Assembly (NCBI GenBank): GCA_963969595.1
Contig: OZ018415.1
Span: 13,950,001-14,014,000 of the forward strand
Source: Neckera pumila
Lineage: Eukaryota > Streptophyta > Bryopsida > Hypnales > Neckeraceae
Reading direction: 5' to 3'
DNA length: 64,000 nucleotides
Of this stretch, positions 33,967 through 45,835 are shown one piece after another (position 1 is the stretch's first letter; the number at the start of each line of letters is the position of its first letter). Both the position numbers and the translations under genes were made by a program. The notes under the pieces are model-generated. The model saw nothing but the letters and a program-made list of their open reading frames with translations, was not told where the DNA came from and made no database searches.

Positions 33967-34843
33967 GAAGAGGTGTATAAGGTAAATAGAGTGTTTTTTT
34001 TTTAGACATGCACAAAATAGGGGGCTTTTTTTTTATTACTTGCACCCTTGGAATGACTTGAAAGAGCTGAGCGAGGGGGCCAGTTCACCCTGACCAGGCA
34101 AGCGGAGGTTGTTGCTGAAGGCAGTTGAATGAGGGTAAAAAATCTGAATTAACCCCTATATGATTGTCTAGGCCAAGATAGCTTACGATTTGGAATACAG
34201 ACTGATTTTAAGGTAGCTAGACTATGTATTTACAGAAAAAAATTTATTCTACAACTATATCTTCAAAGGCAGAAACTAAATTACTATTGAAAGAGAAAAA
34301 ACTTAATTCAGCAAAGACACAAAAATTGTGTCTACAAGAAGTGTGCAATTTATGTATTTTAGTCAAAGCATGGCTCGTGTACATGTTTTGACAATGGAGT
34401 TCCGTAAACATGTTGGTTGGTATATTCACTGATTCAACTGATGGAGAATTTTGGTTGAGTTGTCACGGTATTATGCCCGGCTTATACAAGAGTGATGGGG
34501 GTTCTCTATAAACGTGTCATACATGAGTATTTAGAGTTGAGGAAGACGACTTGAGTATAGCTCTTTTAGGTTTGTCCGGCTAGAATTGGCCTACAATTGA
34601 TAATATATTGGGATTTGAAGGTCCTTTCCCAATTCATATGTTATAAGTTGAAATATTGTTGTCAAGATCACAAATAAACATGCTACCTTTTGAAATTGAA
34701 ACAACTTTGTTAGTTTTGGCATTTCATTTTCAAAAGTATTTGTATTGTTACTACTATTAGTGGGTGACCTTTTGATATCAATTGTTGGTGCTCTACTTGA
34801 AATAAACTCTAAAAGTCTGAAACATCCAAAATAAATACATTTC
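33967..34843. other. No gene recognised
   Basis: AT-rich DNA. A solitary TTAACCCCTATATGATTG at about 34153 looks like one end of a TTAA element, but no matching right end was found. Confidence 0.35.
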
Positions 34844-34847
34844 TTAA

Positions 34848-35684
34848 CCCCTAAAGGCCCAAGTGTCCGTTCAACGGACAAGTGGGATTTCGGGTAGGTA
34901 CCTATGGGCTGAAATTTTGTCTTGATTTTTTGAAACTTTTTTAGAAGATAGAAAAACTGATAATATTTGTGGAATTATAATTTTTTTTTCAATTGGTGCC
35001 CGGGAAAAAAAGTTATGCCCAAATAAGCTCAAAACAAGGGAGAACGGGCAGCAAAAAAATTTTGCAAAAAATAATTTTTTTTTTGAATTTTTTTCCTATA
35101 GATTATATGTTTGTCTATCTGGAAAGCTTTGATTCATTTCATTTGGATTTGTTATGAGAAAGTTATGGACATTCTTGTTTTTGGGGCAGTTAGAGCATCT
35201 TTTTAAAAAAAATAACTTGTAGGACTCATTTTTTAATGCAATTTTTCAAATTTTTCAAATTTATTTTTTTGGCATGGTTTAGTTTACTTGCTAGAACAAT
35301 CTCACCATTGGGATTAGTGCATTTTAATTCCATCTAAAATATATGAATATTTTAGATTTTCCTTCTATCTTGTACCTAATTCTACTTAAACAATTTTTTT
35401 AATAATAAAAATTAAGTTTTTTTGAATTTTTTTTGTTTTGGTGGATCATCAACTTAATTCTCCACTATAAACATTTAAAGCTCAAAACTTTGTAGTGCAA
35501 AAAAATTTAAGTTAGAAATGTTCAAAGTCAAAAAATCCAATCTCACATTCTTCTACTATTTAGGTGTAAGATCCTACGGTTAGATGTGCAAAAAAAAACA
35601 TTTTAAATTTTTTCTTCACTCTTTGCTAAAAAATGGCAGTTTTGGGTGTTTTTTGGCAGAAAAAAGGCCTTGGGCCTTTACGGG
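34848..35684. mobile_element. TTAA-flanked element, family 1 (copy H, 837 bp)
   Basis: TTAA at 34844-34847 and 35685-35688. Left end CCCCTAAAGGCCCAAG, right end CTTGGGCCTTTACGGG. Orientation as copies E and I, with which it is collinear throughout. Confidence 0.85.
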
Positions 35685-35688
35685 TTAA

Positions 35689-36950
35689 AAAGTATGATGG
35701 TTTATATTAATATAAAAGTGAATTTTTGATAAGTTAATGGAAACCTGAGAAGGAAAAATTTCATCTAGCTATATGACCGCTTTTAATTCACATGCCTAGT
35801 TTACACAATTGAAATCCAATAATACCTTTGGAGGACGACATGAATCATCATATTGGTTCACCTTTCAAAAAATGGAAATTATAAACAACATGCGTGAATT
35901 TACAAAAATACTCGTGTATTCCATATTAAACCACAACTATCAATTAGGGAGGTTTCCAATAGATAGCAATGAAAATGTTGGGAATTTAGGGTGAAGATCT
36001 AAAAGTGCAATTAGAAACAAATGGAAAATTCTATGGAAAAAAGAGGGGTTTAAACTAAAATGACTTTAAACAAGATTTGATAAAGTACTTAAATTAGGCA
36101 AACAATTAAATGGTGATAGATATAAAAACCAAAATACAATAAAATAGAAAAATGAAATTGGAAATAAATAAAATCCAGAAGAAAACAATGACAAAAATAC
36201 AAAACCAAAATGAAAACAAAATACTTCACTTAGGAGTTGTATCAATTTAAAACTTCAGACCTAATTTTGGCATAATGGAACAACTTTTTTCAAAAAAAAT
36301 TGATGTCATGTTTGAAAATGTCAAAGAAAATGTCCCTTCCAACTCTTCTTTTAATTTTGTCCATAACTATTGATTGAAGGCTCAAACTTACAAACAAATT
36401 TCACAAATTTAAACTTACAAACAAATTTCAAACAGTTTATAAATTCAAACCTTTTTAAATAAAGCCATTCTACTATCATACAAGTAGGTCAATTTTTGGA
36501 ATAATTAGGGAAAAGTTGGATCTTGTCTAAAATTTTGAAAATTCTACTACTATTTCTGAAAATCTAAAAAACATTCATGGTTGCTAATTTTGAATATACA
36601 AAAATTATTCTTGAGAAAATTTAGAAAAAAAATTCATTTTGGCATGAATAGAAAAAGTCAATCCAAAACTAGGAGTGTCCAAAAATTAGAAAAACAAAGT
36701 GATGAAGGCCAAGAAATCCAAATCAAGCTGCCGAATTGTTGAACTACAAAAACTAAACTATTTTGGCAACAAGGTGCCAAAACTAACCTACGCATACAAT
36801 ATGCCAAAATGAGGTTTGAAGTTTTACATTGAACACAATTGCTTTGTCTTGACAATGAACAATCAAGTTCGCATCTTCAAATTGTCCCATACCTTTTGAG
36901 GATTCATGAAGGACAATAAATTTCATTATATAAATAATCTCTCCATCCTA
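35689..36950. other. AT-rich region, no gene recognised
   Basis: Low-complexity AT-rich sequence without conserved ORF or clear repeat ends. Confidence 0.35.
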
Positions 36951-37215
36951 CATCTTACAATTGGACTTTCTTGAATGTTGTGCTTTTTGCATTTTCTTTT
37001 AAAGAATATCGTTGTTTCCGCCGGAAATGAAATCAACCATGCCATTGAGGAAAAACATGCGTACTACAACATCACATGTCAATTAGCAAACATGATTCCC
37101 TCGAATGTTGTGCTTTGCATTTTTTCTCTTGAAGGTACCGTTGCTTCCAGTGGAAATGAAATAGCAACCATGCTATTAAGAAAAAAAGTGAACTATATAA
37201 CATGACATGTAAATT
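36951..37215. repeat. Two-copy ~130-bp tandem duplication
   Basis: 'gaatgttgtgctt' starts units near 36973 and 37103. Both continue with a GGAAATGAAAT segment and a 'acatgtcaattagcaaa' / 'acatgtaaattaacaaa' segment. Diverged, non-coding. Confidence 0.75.
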
Positions 37216-37269
37216 AACAAATAGGATTTAATTTTTTTCAGAACAAACTAGTGTTTTTGATTCATTTTG

Positions 37270-37525
37270 TATTTTTGTAACCATCTAGGTTTAAGTTTGT
37301 TCTTTTGGGTACAACTTAGAGGTACAAATTCTTTTTCTTTTTTGGAACAAGGCATTGTTTGGATTCATTTTCTATTTTCGTTACAAGATAGATTTTGGAA
37401 TTTTTTTCGTAACAAGCTAGGTTTTACAAACTTTTATTTTTTTGTAAGAAGTTGGGTCTACATTCTTTTCTTATTTGGTAACAAGCGGATTCTTGATTTG
37501 TTGTTTTTTGTTACAAGCTTTGACT
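37270..37525. repeat. ~35-bp tandem repeat of GTAACAAG-type units
   Basis: About eight degenerate units around TCGTAACAAGCTAGGTTTT, with the GTAACAAG-like core near 37277, 37308, 37341, 37379, 37409, 37443, 37479 and 37510. The region is T-rich. An open frame of 168 codons (37267-37773) crosses it but is Phe-rich and periodic, so I regard it as a by-product of the repeat. Confidence 0.6.
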
Positions 37526-38776
37526 TTGCCAAGAAAAAGCACAAAGGATGGTATGCAACTTCAAAATGTGTTGATAAATTGTCGCCTTCTTTGATTCTCA
37601 ATTTCAAAATGAATTTGTATCAAGTTTTTCATGAAATTTTGAAAATTCTCACATGTGAAATATTTTGTTACATGGGCTGCTGTCGTAGTTATTCGAGCCA
37701 TAATTACTTGGTACTTCCGGTCTGTACGTGGCCTACAACCGATGTAGAGCGTCATACCAAGCGTATGAGGTAATTGAACAAACAATCTGATGTTGATTTT
37801 TCCTTCTTTTCCAGTTTAGTATAGTGCAATCTTTCTATATAGAGGCACCTAACATCCATTCAAAGTCATGAGTTTCTTATTGAAACTTGCTTTCTTACAA
37901 ATGATTTTTTTATTGCAGAATCGTGTAGCTTACTTGCAAGCGCTTGGTGTGTAAAAATTCCACTTCAAAAAAACGTAGTCCAAGGTTCCTAAACAATGGT
38001 TGTACATCATTTTTTTCAAAGTACGCTAAATTTTGGTCATGTATGCCATTTCAGAACATCCTAAAGGGGTTAATGGGGATTGATGATGTGGCCTATGCTT
38101 CTGAAAAATAACAACAAAACTTAATTCATGTAGAAATATGCAAAATAGTTCATCTTAATTTATAAACATATAAAGAGTTTCTATTTATTGGCTCATTCCT
38201 TTGGACAAAGACTAGATATGGCATCAATTCTTTGATTTCTTTGGTTTGTGAATCCGAGTTTCTAAATCCTATCTATGATCGCATTTACACTACACAAAGT
38301 GAGTAGGGTTGAAGTATATAGAGCCTTATGGTCATACAATTCTTGTTTGTAAACAAATAGAAATAGAATTATGTATATGTATACACATGTATATATGTAT
38401 ATACTAGTCACACCTTGTGGGCGTTCATTTATACACCCTTGGTAAATAAGCGAGCACAACCGGGCTCTAGTTTTTGTGTGGATTCTTATACAACCTACGG
38501 GTGCCTATATACATTAGCGCCAATCCATTGTGCCTTCCAAGCAATGAATCTTCCTTTCCTATGTTCCTAACATCCACAATATACACGAAAAATCAAAGAT
38601 TTGAACTACTTAATGATTTCTATTCTAACTTTTTCAATCAAAAGAGGTCACGGTGGTTTCGAATTTGAAGAAGTTACAGTCTAAATTTATCTATTCTAAG
38701 TTATAGATCATTTCATGCCATTTCTAAAAACGTAAGACTCGACCCTAGCACCTTTTCCTCGCAAAAGTTATGGGCA

Positions 38777-38815
38777 GATGAAGTTTAGCCCTTTTGGGGC
38801 TATTTAAACTTCATC
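38777..38815. other. Stem-loop GATGAAGTTT...AAACTTCATC, copy 1
   Basis: Arms GATGAAGTTTA / TAAACTTCATC with an inner AGCCCC-type pairing. A related stem-loop with identical arm sequence is at 39238-39276 with a different loop. Both are preceded by 'aaaagttatkgg'. Confidence 0.6.
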
Positions 38816-39237
38816 CACGGTTTAGGTGGTGTTTCCTATTTTAATTAGCCTTGAAAATTGAACCCTAGCTTAAAAAAATTAGAAATTGCCTAAACCCTAA
38901 GTTTTAATTTGGATGAACTATTTTAGGCTAGCTTCATTTGTTCCTTGACCCAAACTTCATCCTTAATTATCTCTTAGGATTTGTGGTATTTCTTGAAGGT
39001 TGAACTACCTTAGGGTTACTTAGGAGTTCTACTTTGACTTCCTAATACTAACTTCTTCCTTGGATTAGGATAAAATGACCTAATTCTTTCTACCCTTGTT
39101 CCTTGAGTTTTTGATTAATCTCTGATAAATTACTATTTTTTAAGGGTTTTAGATTTATTCCTTCTAGAAGCTGACCTAAGCTCTCCAAAATGTCCTCTTG
39201 CTTGATATTTCACTTATCATATCAAAAGTTATTGGTG

Positions 39238-39276
39238 GATGAAGTTTGATCGCTAATCGGTGTTCAAAACTTCATC
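39238..39276. other. Stem-loop GATGAAGTTT...AAACTTCATC, copy 2
   Basis: Same ten-base arms as the stem-loop at 38777-38815 and same upstream 'aaaagttat', but loop 'gatcgctaatcggtgttc'. Lies in a T-rich, gene-free stretch (38.7-40.1 kb). Confidence 0.6.
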
Positions 39277-40282
39277 TGTTGATTACGCTTAATCCTAATT
39301 TGATAATTAACTTTTGATTTCACTTTTGAGACCTAGGTTACTTCTAATTAATGTTTCTTAATTTAACTTGTCTTGTTTATCTTCTAATCACTTTTCATCC
39401 AAATTAGGTCCTAAACTTCATCCCTCCGTCTCTCACTCATTTTAACTCCAAATCTTAAGTGTAAGATGGTTTTGGAAAGACCTAATCCTAATCTACAAGT
39501 TTTGAGATCTAAACTTGAAAATATCTAGGTTTGATGCTCTGACCCGTCTCCAACTTCGGCTAAGTGTTAAAAAATGCTAATCTAAACAATTAAAAAGAAG
39601 AGGAAGTGTTTAGTAATTTACCTCAAGTTGCCCTTCATCCGCCGCGTTGTAGAGTAGCTCCTTGAGATATTCCCGGTCCGCCATCTTCAGAGGCTATTTT
39701 AGAATTTTGCTCACCGCTTGAAGATGAGTTTTTAATACAAATTCTTAATTTCTTCCTATTTTTTTTCTTTCTACTTCTACTCCTTCCTTTTCTTTCAGTA
39801 CTATTCTACTTCAATTATTAAATTATCCCAAAGGTTGACTAGTCTTGGAAGAAAATAATTGAAGTCAACTCCTAAACAATAATTGACTCTTCAACTCTTT
39901 GGTCAATTATTATTCTATCCAAGTTTTGATGGTTCTAATTGTTTTCCTAGATTTCCACCTAATCCTTTTTCCTCCTAAATTCTCTTCCAACTCCTAAACT
40001 GTCACTTCACTTCATCTCTCTCAATTTTCAAGGTGGTTTTGAAAGTTCTAAGTGTTCTATTTCCTATGGGTTTTGAGCCTCTTTTTGCAATGGAAACGTT
40101 GCAAATTGAGATTCTTTAGCCCCCATCCCTTCTACTAGTTCCTACTTGCTAATTTTCTATCACTAATACACACACTCTTTTGGTCAATGGAATGCAAAGT
40201 GGTTTTTGTTTTTATGGAATTAATTTGGAACAAGTTTCTATTGGTGGCAAAAAACTCAAATTTTTTGTTAAGCCTGGGCTTG

Positions 40283-40555
40283 GCCGGAGCCTCCACGGCC
40301 TGGACTGTTGCCTCCTGGTTGCTCCAATGCCTGGACTGTCGCCTCTCGGCTGCTCCGAGGACCTGGACTGTCGCCCTCCTTAGCTCTCGACTGTCGCCCT
40401 CCCGGCTGCTCCGACGGCCGCCACGTGGCGCGGTCCGGTTGGCTGGGGCTACGAGGGTGACGGGGCACCTTGGAGGGTGGCTGTTGCTGGTCTCTTGCTG
40501 GTTCTCTTACTGATTCTCTTGCTGGTTCTCTTGCTGGTCTCTTGCTGATCTGGAC
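40283..40555. repeat. GC-rich tandem repeats
   Basis: Two adjoining arrays. About four ~30-45-bp units of CCTGGACTGTCGCCTC + CGGCTGCTCCGA lie between 40283 and 40415. Six short units of TTGCTGGTTCTC / TTGCTGGTCTC lie between 40487 and 40545. Open frames on both strands here reflect the repeats. It is much more GC-rich than its neighbours and may belong to a decayed retroelement. Confidence 0.6.
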
Positions 40556-40557
40556 TC

Positions 40558-40585
40558 AATTGGTGGGAGTTGGCCGCCCACCAAT
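40558..40585. other. Perfect 10-bp stem hairpin
   Basis: AATTGGTGGG and CCCACCAATT separated by 8 bases, directly after the GC-rich repeats. Function unknown. Confidence 0.6.
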
Positions 40586-40779
40586 TCTAAGTCGAGGGAA
40601 TTTCCAACACTAAATTTGATTTCTTCCTTTACTAGCTAAAAGAAAAATAAAAAGGACATGGTTACATGAATTTTTTGTGGGGGCTTGAGTAAGAATTAGT
40701 GAGCCTAATTTTGGAGGCTAAACCTTAGGGAGAATTCCAAATATTTTGAAAACTAAACTTTGGGAAGCAATCGTTGCAA

Positions 40780-41095
40780 AGGGCGATAGCTTCGCCGTAT
40801 TTTTGCTAATACCCAAAATTCTAAGGAAATCCAAACCAAGCAAAGTCAAAGCTTTGCCGTAGTTTTGTTAACATCCAAAACCCTAAGAACAATGGACTAT
40901 AGCTTCGCTGTATTTTGCTATTATTCAAAATTCTAAAGAAATCTACCCTAAGTGAAGTCAAAGCTTCACCGTAATTTTGTTAACACCAACAATCCTAAGA
41001 ACAATGGACTATAGCTTCGCCGTATTTTGCTAACATCCAAAATCCTAAAGAAATCTACACTAAGGGAAATCAAAGCTTCGTCATATGCGAAGGTT
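40780..41095. repeat. ~112-bp tandem repeat, nearly three units
   Basis: Units contain TATAGCTTCGCCGTATTTTG, 'ccaaaatcctaaagaaatc', 'aagtcaaagcttc' and 'taattttgttaacacc'. 'ggactatagcttcg' recurs at about 40894 and 41006 (period 112). Non-coding. Confidence 0.75.
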
Positions 41096-43300
41096 TGCAA
41101 GAAATTTAGAACAACTTAAGACAAAGGTTGGTTAGTACAACTCGAATACACGTTAGTAAGGAGGTGTTAGAACACAAAATTCTTCTAAGAAAACACTAGA
41201 ATGCCCCCCAAAGCGGCATATGCCTAGGTACGGAGGGGAGAATCTAGGATTAGTACAAAGGTTAGTGAAAACAAACTTCAAGTTGCTATAACAAAAGGCC
41301 AAGTTAGTATTTTTGTCAAAAATCCAAAAACAGAGACAATCTTTGAAAAGACCCCAATGTTCTTCAAAGAAAGCTTAAAAACTAGCAACAATGCAGCTTG
41401 AAATGCTCCAAAAACACACGTTTACAACTTTTGGCTCAAAAATGGCCGAAAAAGTCCAAACAAATAGACCAACGTGTTTTGAAAGCCAAAATAATGGCCC
41501 AAGGGGTGTTTGTGAGAGAAAAGTGAGCCCCTTACATACATTTCCAAGGGTGCTCAACCCCCTCTCTTTTCCTACTAGTAATCTTATCACTTGAGATTTT
41601 CATCCTAATCTTCTAATTTTTTACTTTCTACGCTGGACCAAACTTCTAACTTTTGGAGAACAACTCCAAAGCACAAACAGATTGCGTCATTGGCTTCAGG
41701 GGGGCATTTTTAGTCCATAAGTCCTCCTTTCCCCTAATTTGACCTCAAAATGCAATAATACTTAGCGCTAAGTGAACACCCCAAATGGGTAAAAATCCAG
41801 TCTCTGGAGTTTGTTTTTTCTAAGAAAAGTAACTAGCCTAAGTTCTTTAGAAGGTCTAAGGGAGTGAGAAAGACCCAACTTCGACCCCATTCCGATCCCG
41901 TGTGCTCCCGGGACGCCGGTCAACTCCACCGGATTCTTCAAATTTGGCAATTGTTGGGGAATCTCGCTGGTTTGGGCATTTCTGACTATCGGAATGTCTT
42001 GAAACTTGTTGGAGCATCTTATTAGCATAAAACAAGCTAGTTTAAGATTTAGTGAGATTTTACCAAAATCTAGGTGATTTACAAGAAATTCCCAACCGAA
42101 TTCCAACCAAGGTTTTGGTGATTGACCATTCAGAAAGGCATTTTTTATAAGTCAGAAAATTTTGAATCTTTTTATGGAACCTCTCGTAGAATTCCGCAAA
42201 GGATGTGCAAGCTCATATTCTTACTTTGCACAAAGGTCATAGGAAAATCAAATCTTGTCTTCTCCTTGTGAAACCAGTAACTAAGAATCTTCTGCATAGG
42301 GGAGAATCTTGGCAAACCGATTTTGCCGTTGGCCTCCAAATATGATTTCCACCCACAAACAACATACTGCATCCCTAGATTCCTCCTAGGTGTCCGTCTT
42401 GCGATTGTAATTCTTGCAAGCCTAACAATTGGGGTTTCCGCTATTTCTTCGATAAAATAGGGAAAGTGAAACCTATCGTTGGGAATGGATATATGACCTC
42501 AACGGTATTCCTTCAGACCAAATTTAGACATAAGAAGATACCTATATTGTGGTCTTGGCGATTCTAGCCCTATTTATTATAAATCCGTTTAATCACGTGA
42601 AATCATGTTAAATCACGTTTATACCTATTTACAAATGGGAATCGGGTTTAGTTGAGGGCAACTTACTGATAAGGGACCAAATGCTGTATTGGGATGTGAC
42701 ACACCTATTTTGGTCTTACACTCTTTTTTGAGCTTTTTGTGACTAAAAGTACATTCAAACTTATTATAAACAAAAAAAAGAAAATAATGAGTCCCAGGTG
42801 ACAAATTGGGACCTCACACAATTATATATAGAAATAAGACAAGAGATAGGATAAAGGTTTGCATGACAAATTGCAGGAATGTTTATTACACTCTAGGTTT
42901 CCATTATGAAACATCATATGAAATAATTGGAATGACATTTCTCTGGGATGAAACTATTGGATTTTATAAGAAGATTCGTGACACTACTTATTTAACATCT
43001 ATCTATTTGTCTATTTATATGTGTATGTGAGTATGTACATATATATGTGTGCCGGGAATTCATATAAGTTTAAAGTGAATGAAAAAGGCATAATTCATGT
43101 ATTATACCAAAAATATAAAGTTTGCTTGGATCACAAAGTTCAAATGCATTGTAGATGCAAAGAAAGACAATAAAGGGCAGCCACAACAATTGTTTTATGA
43201 TTGAAATGACAAACAAATAGGGCTCCAAATAGTTGTGGCTTCAAATTATGGAACATCAGTTGTATGGCTTCAAGTTTTCATGGCCTATATTGTGGGGTTT
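41096..43300. other. No gene recognised
   Basis: Mixed-composition DNA with short open frames on both strands (for example 42106-41768 on the minus strand, with a GC-rich centre near 41900). None resembles a known protein and none is long enough to support a call. No clear terminal repeats. Confidence 0.35.
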
Positions 43301-43329
43301 TAAGTTTTCTTTTTACCTTAAACATAGTG

Positions 43330-44650
43330 ATTTAAAAATTTCAAGGATTTAACCTTAGAAGGACTCTAAACTACTTCAGAATACTTGTATTCAAAGTAAG
43401 GCTAAAATCTTCATTTATATTTTTCTAAACAAATCCAATTGTAGGATCCTTCATTGAAGTTCTTTCAAATGCATCCTCCAAAAAATTCAGAGTAAGAACC
43501 CCTACCAATTGCAAGATTATAATGCTTGAATTTCAAAAAGAAGTATTTTCAACTTTTTTTAAAAGGTTATATTTCACTTTACAAACTTTTTACTCCAAAT
43601 ATGTGAATCCTACAACTTGCAACTCCCTAATATATGTAGAAGAAATAAGTTGAAATTACGTGTAAACAAATTCAACAAAAAATATTTCATCTTCATGCTT
43701 AAGAAAAATAATAGGTAGAAAGAGGTAGAATTTTTTAAATATTAATTTGCTAAGATTTTAGTTATAAAATCATAAAATCCAATTCTGATGTTTGTAATGT
43801 TATAAGAAATAACCTGCATATTTTATTTTCATTTATTTAAAAAATATTCAAAATTGAAATTAGATAAAACTTCAAAGCTTAATTTTGAATAGAGATTCCA
43901 TAATTATCTGCAAACTAAAACTCCAGATAACTATCATCTCATTAATAAAAATAGGATGATTCAAAACTCTCCACAAATGTATAAATCTAGAAAATAAAGT
44001 TCACTTTTTTATTCTTTAAAAAAAATAGTTTTTATAAGATGCTTGTGTTGTCCATGTTAAAAAAGAAAGTACTTATTGTACAGTGGCCTACCACAAAGAT
44101 ACGTGATTTCACCTTCAGCTTTGAAGAAAAATATCTCTTTACTGAAATTAGGTTCTTGCAAACAAATTGTACCATCACGCTCTCAGCTACCGAGGTAGTT
44201 ATAGCAAGAAGGAAAAATGCAAAAATCTACTTACGTTAAACAGTTATTCATTTTCAAACTAAGGGCAAAATTTTGCCAAAATGGAAATCTTTTTAGAGGG
44301 TATTGTGAATTTTTTTCTGGAGATGCTTATTGAAGAAAAGATGTGCGTATAGAGATTTCCTACATATCTCAGCAATTGAATTAAAAAAATTTATCACCCA
44401 TGTTCTTCAATGAAATTTCATGTAAAACCATGAAAATTAATTTAGAAGTTCACTAAAAATGGAGTTTTAGTTTTTCGAAACTGTTATTTGGTATGGTTGA
44501 TTGGGATTGCATAAGATATCAAAGTTAATTATGTAAAACAAAAAATGTCAATTTTATTTTACATTATGCAAAGAAAACTGATTTTCCAAACTGCCATTGC
44601 TTATCTTTTTGGTAGGCCATTGTACAGTATCTTTAACCACTAAAGATCCA
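43330..44650. repeat. Diverged relative of the family 1 variant (copy B type)
   Basis: Interior phrases match copy B in order: 'gattccataattatctgcaa', 'taggatgattcaaaactctcc' and 'aatgtataaatctagaaaa'. TTAACCACTAAAGATCCAAGG at about 44630 looks like a decayed terminus. Boundaries not resolved. Confidence 0.35.
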
Positions 44651-45835
44651 AGGGTTTGGACAAATTACAAGTGTGTTATAAATACAAATTCTAACATCTT
44701 TTTATGTTTGCATTAAAAGAGAAAATGTTCAATATCCATTAGTAGAATGTTTAATTATTTACAATCAAAATTTTAAAATTATTTATAGATTTATTTTATA
44801 AGATCTAACTTCAAAATCTTACCAAAAATACGATCTTTTATCTCTATCATCTGAAAATTTCTATGGTTGGTAAAAATTAACATTTCAATTGATTTGTGAC
44901 AAAGGCGTAAGATTTAGTAATGAAAACATCAACATTTTTTCCAAAGAGTAAATTTTCCAATACCAAATACATACTAAATACTTTGCATTATTTTATTTAT
45001 AATTTTGTTTGGATGTATTAATCTTAGATTTGAATAGAAAAGTAGAAAGACAGTTTGATCTGGTTTGTATAAGATATGTTTTTTTCTACCCTAAAATTCC
45101 GCCCAAATTCGGGCAACAACCATAATCTAGTTGATTGGGCATATAGGAGTCAACTATGTAGTCAAAAGTTATAAGAATTGTTGCATCTTAAAGCTACTCT
45201 TTGCCCCCATGTTGTCTAAAATTATAAAGAAAAAAATATGAAAAATTCCATTTGCAAATGGGTTACTAAAAATTCTATGTTGCCCCCAAATGCTATATAC
45301 ATGGTGCATTTGTGGTAGCTTCAAAAAGTTCACAGCTTTAATTGTGGTAGCTTCAGAGTCTCATTGCTTCAATAAAGTCGGACCACCTATATCTAATCAC
45401 TTAAGCTCTCGTGGCACAGATGGTGAGCAGTTGAATGCAATGGATATTTGTTCCGTGTAGGGAGATAGAAAATACTCAAATTGCAAAATTTTCAAATTTT
45501 TTTTTGCAAAACTAAAATTTCTGTGAATTTTGGGAGCCAAAAAGTGTTCTGAACCAATTTCCAATCTATAGAGTCTTCCAATTCCGATCACTCAAGAACT
45601 AGCTTCTTATTATCTACTTTCTTGTTATTTTTTTGCATACTTTAGGACATGTGTCATGATCTTATTAGTTCCAACCTTAAAAAAAGAGAAAAAAAATCCA
45701 TTACAAGTCTTGATTAGAAATAGGGGCACTACTGGTTGGAAATTGGTCCTTGGTTGGAAATGAGTAGTTTGACCTTAGTGTTATACTATATAAGAATGTT
45801 GAGTACCTCCACCTCAACAAATGCACACTACAACA
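44651..45835. other. No gene recognised
   Basis: AT-rich. Part of 45440-45620 recurs inverted near 54700-54870 (tggcaccc-aaaattca, ctagaagttggctatg-like), so at least that part is repeat DNA. Confidence 0.35.

Noticed and set aside
37267..37773. 168-codon open frame on the + strand
   Set aside because: It runs through a degenerate ~35-bp T-rich tandem repeat, is dominated by Phe, Leu and Ser, and shows no known domain. Best explained by the repeat.
38060..38090. Solo TTAA-element end (CCTAAAGGGGTTAATGGGG)
   Set aside because: Only one end-like motif with no collinear interior next to it; probably chance.
40180..40513. Overlapping open frames on both strands in a GC-rich stretch
   Set aside because: The frames mirror short GC-rich tandem repeats in all readings and have no recognisable domain.
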